This document shows positions 9,315-16,515 of a stretch of 64,000 bases of DNA, piece after piece. Location of the stretch: positions 331,476-395,475 of the forward strand of contig NZ_CAJSLV010000048.1 of assembly GCF_907177275.1 (NCBI RefSeq), written 5' to 3'. Numbering within the stretch: the stretch's first letter is position 1; every line of letters begins with the position of its first letter. The DNA is from Actinacidiphila cocklensis (lineage in GTDB: Bacteria > Actinomycetota > Actinomycetes > Streptomycetales > Streptomycetaceae). The notes under the pieces were generated by a model. The model made no database searches. It saw only the letters and a list, made by a program, of their open reading frames with translations, and had not been told where the DNA came from. The position numbers and the translations under genes were made by a program.

Positions 9315-10481
9315 ATGCCGATCGACCACCGTCTGTCCGAGGAGTACGAGGAGCTGCGCGCCACCGTCGCGGAGTTCGCCCGGGATGTGATCGCGCCGAA
9401 GATCGGCCAGTTCTACGAGCAGGAGGAGTTCCCGTACGAGATCGTGCGGGAGATGGGACGGATGGGTCTGTTCGGGCTGCCGTTCCCCGAGGAGTACGGC
9501 GGGATGGGCGGCGACTACTTCGCGCTGTGCCTGGTCCTGGAGGAGCTGGCCCGGGTGGACTCCTCGGTGGCGATCACCCTGGAGGCGGGGGTGTCGCTGG
9601 GCGCGATGCCGGTGTTCAGGTTCGGCACCGAGGAGCAGAAGCGCGAGTGGCTGCCCCGGCTGTGCTCGGGCGAGATGCTGGGGGCGTTCGGGCTGACGGA
9701 GCCGGACTGTGGCTCCGACGCGGGCGGCACCCGCACCACGGCCCGGCTGGACGAGGCGGCCGGGGAGTGGGTGATCAACGGGACCAAGAGCTTCATCACC
9801 AACTCGGGCACCGACATCACCGGCCTGGTCACGGTGACGGCGGTCACCGGCCGTACCGACGAGGGGCGCCCGCTGATCTCGTCGATCATCGTGCCGTCGG
9901 GCACCCCCGGCTTCACGGTGTCGAAGAAGTACAGCAAGGTCGGGTGGAACGCCTCGGACACCCGGGAGCTGTCCTTCACCGACTGCCGGGTGCCGGCGGC
10001 GAACCTGCTCGGCGAGAAGGGCCGCGGCTACGCGCAGTTCCTGCGCATCCTGGACGAGGGGCGGATCGCCATCGCGGCGCTGGCCACCGGGCTGGCGCAG
10101 GGCTGCGTGGACGAGTCGGTGGAGTACGCGCGGACCAGGGAGGCGTTCGGGCGGCCGATCGGCGCCAACCAGGCCATCCAGTTCAAGCTCGCCGACATGG
10201 AGATGCGGGCGCACACCTCGCGGCTGGCGTGGCGGGACGCGGCGTCCCGGCTGGTGCACGGGGAGCCGTTCAAGAAGGAGGCGGCGCTGGCCAAGCTGTA
10301 CTCGTCGGAGATCGCGGTGACCAATGCCCGCGAGGCCACCCAGGTCCACGGGGGCTACGGCTTCATGAACGAGTACCCGGTGGCGCGGATGTGGCGCGAC
10401 GCCAAGATCCTGGAGATCGGCGAGGGCACCAGCGAGGTGCAGCGGATGCTGATCGCGCGGGAGCTGGGCCTGGTGGGCTGA
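9315..10481 (+). CDS. acdH: Acyl-CoA dehydrogenase AcdH-like (short/branched-chain)
   Basis: A 388-residue acyl-CoA dehydrogenase. Seen: GLTEPDCGSDAGGTRTTA, INGTKSFITNSGTDI, VEYARTREAFGRPI, and ILEIGEGTSEVQRMLIA, with the catalytic Glu at the EGTSE position as in short/branched-chain enzymes rather than isovaleryl-CoA dehydrogenase. In Streptomyces the enzyme called AcdH serves branched-chain amino acid catabolism and, as I recall, sits in this same position after the HMG-CoA lyase gene. It starts 2 bases after hmgL, last in the operon. No enoyl-CoA hydratase gene is present in the operon. Confidence 0.92.
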   Translation: MPIDHRLSEEYEELRATVAEFARDVIAPKIGQFYEQEEFPYEIVREMGRMGLFGLPFPEEYGGMGGDYFALCLVLEELARVDSSVAITLEAGVSLGAMPVFRFGTEEQKREWLPRLCSGEMLGAFGLTEPDCGSDAGGTRTTARLDEAAGEWVINGTKSFITNSGTDITGLVTVTAVTGRTDEGRPLISSIIVPSGTPGFTVSKKYSKVGWNASDTRELSFTDCRVPAANLLGEKGRGYAQFLRILDEGRIAIAALATGLAQGCVDESVEYARTREAFGRPIGANQAIQFKLADMEMRAHTSRLAWRDAASRLVHGEPFKKEAALAKLYSSEIAVTNAREATQVHGGYGFMNEYPVARMWRDAKILEIGEGTSEVQRMLIARELGLVG

Positions 10482-10531
10482 GACCACCCCGGACTACCCC
10501 GGACCACCCGGGACCACCCTGACCGTCATGG

Positions 10532-10557
10532 CGCACCGCCCCCCAGGGGGCGGTGCG
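10532..10557 (+). terminator. Terminator of the carboxylase/acdH operon
   Basis: CGCACCGCCCCC and its exact complement GGGGGCGGTGCG form a GC-rich stem with a very short loop 50 bases after acdH. It is followed by TCACTCCTTT. Confidence 0.7.
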
Positions 10558-10587
10558 TCACTCCTTTGGCCGCTCTTGACCTGACTT

Positions 10588-10607
10588 CCTGCCCGGAATC
10601 GGGCAGG
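10588..10607. promoter_or_regulatory. Palindrome in the promoter region of the small conserved gene
   Basis: CCTGCCCG and CGGGCAGG are perfect 8-base arms around GAAT. A TTGACC hexamer (10576-10581) lies just upstream, so the palindrome sits where a repressor could block the promoter. It could instead form an RNA hairpin in the leader. No cognate regulator is evident. Confidence 0.4.
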
Positions 10608-10646
10608 ATTCTTGCAAACGGAAGATCATCACACCAGTATCAACGA

Positions 10647-10922
10647 GTGCTCGAACGCCGGACCTCCTACGAAGACCTGATCGATCACCTGGTGCGCACC
10701 ACGCCGCTGCATCGCGGCGAGGCGTCCCGGGTGGTGCTGGACGTCCTGGCGTACTTCGACGAGACGACCGAGGAGTACGTCCGCCGCAGACACCGCGAGC
10801 TCCAGGCGAAGGGCCTGGTCAACGCGGAGATCTTCGAGCGGATCGGCGAGGAGCTGCCGCACCGGGCGGTCGCCCCCGCCGCGCTCTCCCAGCGCCAGCT
10901 GCGCCGCATCGTCTACGGCTGA
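10647..10922 (+). CDS. Small conserved hypothetical protein
   Basis: Using GTG 10647 this is a 91-residue, charged, largely alpha-helical cytoplasmic protein: YEDLIDHLVRTTPLHRGEAS, VVLDVLAYFDETTEEYVRRR, then LVNAEIFERIGEELPHRAV. There is no signal peptide or membrane helix. A longer frame starting at 10566 would run through the palindrome and promoter-like region and is less likely. The pattern vaguely recalls small helical DNA-binding proteins, but no family is recognised. It lies 50 bases before glmS and may be cotranscribed with it. Codon usage is normal for the region. Confidence 0.7.
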   Translation: MLERRTSYEDLIDHLVRTTPLHRGEASRVVLDVLAYFDETTEEYVRRRHRELQAKGLVNAEIFERIGEELPHRAVAPAALSQRQLRRIVYG

Positions 10923-10972
10923 GGTCCAGGGCACACAGGGCAACGAGGACGACGGAGAGGGACGGACGGCAC

Positions 10973-12787
10973 ATGTGCGGAATCGTCGGATACATCGGTA
11001 AGCGCGACGTGGCGCCACTGCTGCTCGAAGGGCTGCAGCGGCTCGAATACCGCGGTTACGACTCGGCCGGCGTCGCCATCACCGGCAAGACCGGCGAGCT
11101 GCGCACGGTCAAGGCCAAGGGCCGGGTACGCGAGCTGGAGTCGCGCATCCCGAAGCGCTTCTCCGGCACCACCGGCATCGCCCACACCCGCTGGGCCACC
11201 CACGGCGCGCCCAGCGACGTCAACGCGCATCCGCACCTGGACGGCGAGGGGAAGGTCGCCGTCGTCCACAACGGGATCATCGACAACGCCTCCGAGCTGC
11301 GCACCCGGCTGTCCGCCGAGGGCATCGTCTTCGCCTCGGAGACCGACACCGAGGTGCTGGTCCACCTGATCGCCAGGTCCGCCGCCGAGACGCTGGAGAA
11401 GAAGGTCAGCGAGGCGCTGCGGTCGGTCGAGGGCACCTACGGCATCGCGGTGCTGCACCAGGACTTCCCCGGCCGGATCGTGGTGGCCCGCAACGGCTCC
11501 CCGGTGGTGCTGGGCATCGGCGAGAAGGAGATGTTCGTCGCCTCCGACGTCGCCGCGCTGGTCGCCCACACCCGGCAGGTCGTCACCCTCGGCGACGGCG
11601 AGATGGCCACCCTGAAGGCCGACGACTTCCGCACGTACACCACCGAGGGCTCGCAGACCACGGCGACGCCGACCACCGTGGAGTGGGAGGCCGAGTCGTA
11701 CGACATGGGCGGCCACGACACGTACATGCACAAGGAGATCTTCGAGCAGGCCGAGGCGGTGGACCGGGTGCTGCGCGGGCGGATCGACGACCGCTTCGCG
11801 ACCGTGCACCTGGGCGGCCTGAACCTGGACGCGCGCGAGGCGCGCAGCGTGCGGCGGATCAAGATCCTGGGCTGCGGCACCAGCTACCACGCCGGCCAGA
11901 TCGGCGCCGGGCTGATCGAGGAGCTGGCGCGCATCCCCGCGGACGCCGAGCCCGCCTCCGAGTTCCGCTACCGCAACCCCGTGGTGGACCCCGACACCCT
12001 CTACGTCGCCGTGTCGCAGTCCGGCGAGACCTACGACGTGCTGGCCGCCGTCCAGGAGCTGAAGCGCAAGGGCGCCCGGGTGCTGGGCGTGGTCAACGTC
12101 GTGGGGTCCGCCATCGCCCGCGAGGCGGACGGCGGCACGTACGTCCACGCGGGTCCCGAGGTGTGCGTGGTCTCCACCAAGTGCTTCACCAACACCGTGG
12201 TCGCCTTCGCGCTGCTGGCGCTGCACCTGGGCCGGGTGCGTGACCTGTCGGTCACCGACGGCAAGCGGATCATCGAGGGGCTGCGCAGGCTGCCGGCCCA
12301 GATCGAGGAGATCCTCAAGACCGAGCCGGAGATCAAGCAGCTGGCCAAGGCCTACGCCGACGCCCGCTCGATGCTCTTCATCGGCCGGGTCCGCGGCTAC
12401 CCGGTGGCCCGCGAGGCGTCGCTGAAGCTCAAGGAGGTCAGCTACATCCACGCCGAGGCCTACCCGGCCTCCGAGCTGAAGCACGGCCCGCTGGCGCTGA
12501 TCGACCCGTCGATGCCGACCGTGGCGATCGTGCCGGACGACGACCTGCTGGAGAAGAACCGCGCCGCCTTGGAGGAGATCAAGGCCCGCAGCGGCCGCAT
12601 CCTGGCGGTGGCGCACCAGGAGCAGGAGAAGGCCGACCACACCATCGTGGTGCCGAAGAACGAGGACGAGCTGGACCCGATCCTGATGGGCATCCCGCTG
12701 CAGCTCTTCGCGTACCACACCGCCCTGGCCCTGGGCCGGGACATCGACAAGCCGCGCAACCTGGCGAAGTCCGTCACGGTGGAGTAG
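10973..12787 (+). CDS. glmS: Glutamine--fructose-6-phosphate aminotransferase (isomerizing)
   Basis: A 604-residue enzyme making glucosamine-6-phosphate for peptidoglycan and amino sugars. The N-terminal class II glutamine amidotransferase domain begins MCGIVGYIG with Cys2 as nucleophile and contains EYRGYDSAGVAI and HTRWATHGAPSDVNAHPH. Two SIS isomerase domains follow: GCGTSYHAGQIGAGLIEEL, then SQSGETYDVL and STKCFTNTV, then GRGYPVAREASLKLKEVSYIHAE-type sequence. It ends with the usual KPRNLAKSVTVE. The ATG follows a GGAGAGGGACGG stretch. The length is normal for the family. Confidence 0.97.
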   Translation: MCGIVGYIGKRDVAPLLLEGLQRLEYRGYDSAGVAITGKTGELRTVKAKGRVRELESRIPKRFSGTTGIAHTRWATHGAPSDVNAHPHLDGEGKVAVVHNGIIDNASELRTRLSAEGIVFASETDTEVLVHLIARSAAETLEKKVSEALRSVEGTYGIAVLHQDFPGRIVVARNGSPVVLGIGEKEMFVASDVAALVAHTRQVVTLGDGEMATLKADDFRTYTTEGSQTTATPTTVEWEAESYDMGGHDTYMHKEIFEQAEAVDRVLRGRIDDRFATVHLGGLNLDAREARSVRRIKILGCGTSYHAGQIGAGLIEELARIPADAEPASEFRYRNPVVDPDTLYVAVSQSGETYDVLAAVQELKRKGARVLGVVNVVGSAIAREADGGTYVHAGPEVCVVSTKCFTNTVVAFALLALHLGRVRDLSVTDGKRIIEGLRRLPAQIEEILKTEPEIKQLAKAYADARSMLFIGRVRGYPVAREASLKLKEVSYIHAEAYPASELKHGPLALIDPSMPTVAIVPDDDLLEKNRAALEEIKARSGRILAVAHQEQEKADHTIVVPKNEDELDPILMGIPLQLFAYHTALALGRDIDKPRNLAKSVTVE

Positions 12788-12807
12788 CCGCACGCGACCC
12801 GGACACA

Positions 12808-12843
12808 CGGGTGGGGGCCGGTCGGTCGACCGGCCCCCACCCG
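12808..12843 (+). terminator. Strong terminator after glmS
   Basis: CGGGTGGGGGCCGGTCG (12808-12824) pairs exactly with 12827-12843 and is followed by TTT. Its symmetry lets it also serve the convergent UspA gene ending at 12854. Confidence 0.9.
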
Positions 12844-12853
12844 TTTCCGCGTG

Positions 12854-13375
12854 TTACGGGATCACCACCACCGGCCGCTGCGCCCGCCGGGCCAGCCGCC
12901 CGGCGACCGAGCCGAAGATCCGGCCCGCGAGCCCGTGCGTGCCGCCGACCACGATGGCGTCGGCTTCGTACTCCCGGCCGACCTCCTCCAGTTCGTGGCA
13001 GATGTCGCCGCCGCGCTCGACCAGCACCCAGGAGATCTCGGCGAGGTGGTCGGCGCAGGCCAGTTCCAGACCCAGGACCTCGGTGCGGTGGTCGGGGACG
13101 TCGACGAAGACCGGCGGTTCGCAGCCCGCCCAGACGGTGGCCGGCAGCCGGTTGGCGACGTGCACGATGATCAGCGCGGAATGCGTCCTGCGGGCCATGC
13201 CGATGGCGTACGACAGGGCGCGCTCGCTGGAAACGGAACCGTCGAAGCCCACCACGACGCCGTGCCGGAAGGCGGGATCACAGGCGTGGCTCAGGGCTGG
13301 GGCCTGCTCGGGCAGTGCCGCCGATTCGGCGAGCGGCCTGCGATCGGCGGGCTCGGGGAACTCATGACCGGCCAT
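12854..13375 (-). CDS. Universal stress protein, UspA family (single domain)
   Basis: A 173-residue cytoplasmic UspA-like protein. Seen: VVVGFDGSVSSERALSYAI at the start of the fold and the ATP-binding signature GGTHGLAGRIFGSVAGRLARRAQRPVVVIP at the end, with the G-2x-G-9x-G(S/T) pattern expected of ATP-binding members. An N-terminal Pro/Glu-rich extension of about 35 residues precedes the domain. ATG 13375 is chosen. It converges with glmS on a shared hairpin. The role in stress or stationary-phase survival is by family only. Confidence 0.88.
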   Translation of the reverse strand: MAGHEFPEPADRRPLAESAALPEQAPALSHACDPAFRHGVVVGFDGSVSSERALSYAIGMARRTHSALIIVHVANRLPATVWAGCEPPVFVDVPDHRTEVLGLELACADHLAEISWVLVERGGDICHELEEVGREYEADAIVVGGTHGLAGRIFGSVAGRLARRAQRPVVVIP

Positions 13376-14148
13376 GATGCGGATTCTCGGCGAGGGCGGC
13401 GCTGACGCGCCGAGCAGCGGACAGGACGGTGCGTGCGGGATGGGACGCCGGATCGGCCGTTTTGGGCCAGTTCGCCACGTCCCGTCCCACTCTCTCCAGG
13501 GTACGGCCGCGAAGTCAGCCTGCACAGACGTGACGGTGGCTTCACAGGTCGCGTACCCCGAGTTCCCAGGAGAATGCCGGAGCGGCGGCGAGAGCGCAAC
13601 GCCATCCCGCCAACCGGCTGCACGCTGCGGCGCACCGGAGCATCCCGGGGGCGCATGGGAACACCCGCGGGCGGCCGCGCGCCGTATCCGGGGTCTTACC
13701 CGCTCCGGCCACCGTATATCCGCCGGAATGAACCGTTCGGCCGGGCCGCGTGGCGGCCTGGCCACGACCGCCCGGCGCACCACCCGGCTCCTTTTACGCG
13801 CATCCGGCTCATGAACGGCGTTTTTCGGCCAACTTCTCACCCCTGTGCGCCCGTTCGGAATTGCGCCCGCTAACACCTCTGCCACCTGCGGTTCTACGAT
13901 GCGGCGTGTCGCGGATGACGCTCTGCGTGGCCGAAGTGACGGGAGGCGTACTTCCCTCCGGGCGCCACGAGTGAAACGCTTCGTGATCGAATGCTTTACG
14001 CCACGTTGTCTTGTCGACTTAGCGTCAGGTGCCAAAGGTGTCACTGGCGCCCCACCAGACGCAGTAGATTTGATCATGAGTGGCCTCGCGGGGGGAACGT
14101 GCAGGACCGAGGTGACGACGCGTCGATTTCGAGGGGGGCTTGAGCTCC
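13376..14148. promoter_or_regulatory. Long intergenic region / leader upstream of adpA
   Basis: No convincing gene is seen in these 773 bases; the open frames have poor codon structure. Long, densely regulated upstream regions are characteristic of adpA. Visible structures: GGGAGG/CCCTCC arms at 13941-13946 and 13954-13959, and a CACGA...TCGTG inverted repeat at 13966-13985. These could be regulator sites or leader hairpins. No confident sigma factor site was found. The uspA promoter must also lie at the left end. Confidence 0.5.
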
Positions 14149-15471
14149 ATGAGCCAGGAGTCCGGTTCCGGTACGGCGACGGAGAGTCCGTCGCAAGCAG
14201 CATCGGCATCACCTCGCGCCATCCGTAAGCTCTCCGCGCGCCGGCGGCCCGAAGTGGTCGCGGTGCTGCTCTTCAGCGGTGGCCCGATCTTCGAGAGTTC
14301 CATACCGCTGTCCGTCTTCGGCATAGACCGCCAGGACGCGGGAGTGCCCCGCTACCGGCTGCTGGTCTGCGCGGGCGAGGACGGGCCGCTGCGCACCACC
14401 GGCGGCCTCGAACTGACCGCGCCCTACGGTCTGGAGGCGCTGTCCAGGGCCGGCACGGTCGTGGTGCCGACGTGGCGGTCGATCTCCCAGGCGCCGCCGC
14501 CGGAGGCCCTGGAGGCGATCCGCAGGGCGCACGAGGAGGGTGCCAGGATCATCGGCCTGTGCACCGGCGCCTTCGTGCTCGCCGCGGCCGGCCTGCTGGA
14601 CGGCAGGCCCGCCACGACGCACTGGATGTACGCGCCCACGCTCGCCAAGCGCTACCCGTCGGTCCACGTGGACCCCAGGGAGCTGTTCGTGGACGACGGC
14701 GACGTCCTGACGTCGGCCGGCACCGCGGCCGGAATCGACCTGTGCCTGCACGTGGTGCGCACCGACCACGGCGGCGAGGCGGCCGCCGCGCTGGCCCGGC
14801 GGCTGGTCGTACCGCCGCGGCGGGCCGACTGGCAGACCGGGCAGCGGCACCTGGACAGGTCTTTACCTGAGGAGATCGGCGCCGACCCGCTGGCCGAGGT
14901 CGTCGCCTGGGCGCTGGAGCACCTGCACGAGCAGTTCGACGTCGAGGCGCTGGCCGCCCGCGCCTACATGAGCCGGCGCACCTTCGACCGCCGCTTCAGG
15001 TCGCTGACCGGCAGCGCGCCGCTGCAGTGGCTGATCACCCAGCGGGTGCTGCAGGCGCAGCGGCTGCTGGAGACGTCGGACTACTCGGTGGACGAGGTCG
15101 CGGGCCGCTGCGGCTTCCGCTCCCCGGTGGCGCTGCGCGGCCACTTCCGGCGGCAGCTCGGCTCCTCCCCCGCGTCCTACCGGGCCGCCTACCGCGCCCG
15201 CAGGCCGCAGGACGACCAGGAGCGGCCGCCGGCGCCCGCGGACCTGGCGGCGCTGCGCCGCAGCGCGAGCGTGCCCGTCACGGCCGCGCACGGGCCGGTC
15301 TCGCAGATCCTGACGGCGCCCGGCAAACCCGAGGGCGACACCTTCGCCTCCCGGGTCCCCGAGCAGCCCGGCAGGGGCGACGCCGCGGACGCTCCCGGGC
15401 GCGGCAGGCTGCGCGCGGGACGCGGTCTCGGCGCCGCACTGCCGGGACCACGTGATCGCCCCGTAGGGTGA
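14149..15471 (+). CDS. adpA: AdpA (BldH), AraC-family master regulator of development
   Basis: A 440-residue regulator of aerial growth and secondary metabolism genes. The N-terminal DJ-1/PfpI-like dimerisation domain spans about 30-215 ([53 protein letters not shown]). The C-terminal AraC/XylS domain spans about 250-350 ([58 protein letters not shown]). A low-complexity Pro/Arg tail follows. Leu239, between the domains, is encoded by TTA (14863-14865), so translation should depend on the bldA tRNA. ATG 14149 follows GAGGGGGG. orn follows directly, the usual Streptomyces order. Confidence 0.97.
   Translation: MSQESGSGTATESPSQAASASPRAIRKLSARRRPEVVAVLLFSGGPIFESSIPLSVFGIDRQDAGVPRYRLLVCAGEDGPLRTTGGLELTAPYGLEALSRAGTVVVPTWRSISQAPPPEALEAIRRAHEEGARIIGLCTGAFVLAAAGLLDGRPATTHWMYAPTLAKRYPSVHVDPRELFVDDGDVLTSAGTAAGIDLCLHVVRTDHGGEAAAALARRLVVPPRRADWQTGQRHLDRSLPEEIGADPLAEVVAWALEHLHEQFDVEALAARAYMSRRTFDRRFRSLTGSAPLQWLITQRVLQAQRLLETSDYSVDEVAGRCGFRSPVALRGHFRRQLGSSPASYRAAYRARRPQDDQERPPAPADLAALRRSASVPVTAAHGPVSQILTAPGKPEGDTFASRVPEQPGRGDAADAPGRGRLRAGRGLGAALPGPRDRPVG
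14863..14865 (+). other. Rare TTA (bldA) codon in adpA
   Basis: The codon order CGG CAC CTG GAC AGG TCT TTA CCT GAG places a TTA leucine codon in the hinge of AdpA. In Streptomyces TTA is read only by the developmentally controlled bldA tRNA-Leu. The same hinge position is known for adpA in other species. I noticed no other TTA leucine codon in the genes I read, though I did not scan every one exhaustively. Confidence 0.95.
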
Positions 15472-15476
15472 GGCGC

Positions 15477-16073
15477 ATGAACGACCGGATGGTGTGGATC
15501 GACTGTGAGATGACGGGCCTGTCACTGGCGCACGACGCGCTGATCGAGGTGGCGGCGCTGGTCACCGACTCGGAGCTGAACGTGCTCGGCGAGGGGGTGG
15601 ACATCGTGATCCGCCCGCCCGCCGAGGCGCTCGACACCATGCCGGACGTGGTCCGCACGATGCACACCTCGTCCGGCCTGCTGGAGGAGCTGGCCGGCGG
15701 GGTGTCGCTCGCCGAGGCCGAGGCGATCGTGCTCGACTACGTACGCGGGCAGGTCGCCGAGCCGCGCAAGGCGCCGCTGTGCGGGAACTCGGTGTCCACC
15801 GACCGCGGCTTCCTGGCCCGCGACATGCCGACCCTGGAACAGCACCTGCACTACCGCATCGTGGACGTCTCCTCGGTCAAGGAGCTGGCCCGCCGCTGGT
15901 ATCCGCGGGCCTACTTCAACAGCCCGGAGAAGAACGGCAACCACCGGGCGCTGGCGGACATCCGCGAGTCCATCGCGGAGCTGCGCTACTACCGCGAGGC
16001 GGTCTTCGTCCCGCAGCCAGGCCCGGACACCGACACGGCGCGGTCGATCGCGGCCCGCCACGTCGTCCGGTAA
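15477..16073 (+). CDS. orn: Oligoribonuclease
   Basis: A 198-residue DEDDh 3'-5' exoribonuclease that degrades RNA di- to pentanucleotides and pGpG, the product of c-di-GMP hydrolysis. Seen: [11 protein letters not shown] (Asp9 and Glu11), [15 protein letters not shown] (third Asp) and [18 protein letters not shown] (His and final Asp). The length is typical. ATG 15477 lies 5 bases after the adpA stop, so the gene is probably partly transcribed with adpA. An in-frame GTG overlaps the adpA stop but is less likely. The PAS-GGDEF-EAL gene at 54009 would produce its pGpG substrate. Confidence 0.96.
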   Translation: MNDRMVWIDCEMTGLSLAHDALIEVAALVTDSELNVLGEGVDIVIRPPAEALDTMPDVVRTMHTSSGLLEELAGGVSLAEAEAIVLDYVRGQVAEPRKAPLCGNSVSTDRGFLARDMPTLEQHLHYRIVDVSSVKELARRWYPRAYFNSPEKNGNHRALADIRESIAELRYYREAVFVPQPGPDTDTARSIAARHVVR

Positions 16074-16160
16074 ACGAGGGCGCGACCACCCCTCGCCACC
16101 CTGTACACTTTTCGAGGCGGCGCCACCCCAGCAAGATCAGCCGGGAAAGCGCCGCTCATG

Positions 16161-16236
16161 GTGGGTGTAGCTCAGCTGGTAGAGCACCTGGTTGTGGTCC
16201 AGGATGCCGCGGGTTCGAGTCCCGTCACTCACCCCA
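16161..16236 (+). tRNA. tRNA-His (GTG)
   Basis: A cloverleaf with acceptor GTGGGTG pairing with CACTCAC, anticodon GTG in the loop TTGTGGT, T-arm GGGTTCGAGTCCC and an encoded CCA end (16234-16236). Base 16160 is G and faces C73, giving the extra G-1 expected of histidine tRNA. Confidence 0.97.
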
Positions 16237-16240
16237 CGAG

Positions 16241-16280
16241 GAAGAGGCCCCGCCCCGGGAAACCGGGACGGGGCCTCTTC
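16241..16280 (+). terminator. Terminator after tRNA-His
   Basis: GAAGAGGCCCCG and CGGGGCCTCTTC flank an inner CCCGG/CCGGG stem and a GAAA loop. It lies 4 bases after the tRNA. Confidence 0.85.
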
Positions 16281-16515
16281 GTGTCGGGAGCCGCTTCACG
16301 TCATGGGCCGCGTCATGAGCAGCCCCTTCGCGGGCAGGGCGCCCGCCGGCGGAACCAGGCCGGCGCCCGCCGGCGGACATACCGCGGCCCCGCCCCCTCC
16401 GAGTGCCTGGAGGGGGCGGGGCCGCGGCCCGGGGCCGGCGGGGGCCTGGGACGGGCCGGGTGACTGTCAGGAAACCCGGGTCATCCCCCGCCCCGGCTCC
16501 CGCCGGAGGTGCGGA

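Noticed and set aside
13459-13475. AdpA binding site upstream of adpA
   Set aside because: I searched for TGGCSNGWWY by eye and found no full match in 13376-14148.
12854-14212. Extended 452-codon frame including the UspA protein
   Set aside because: The upstream part lies in the adpA regulatory region and is low-complexity; the UspA fold starts at 13375.
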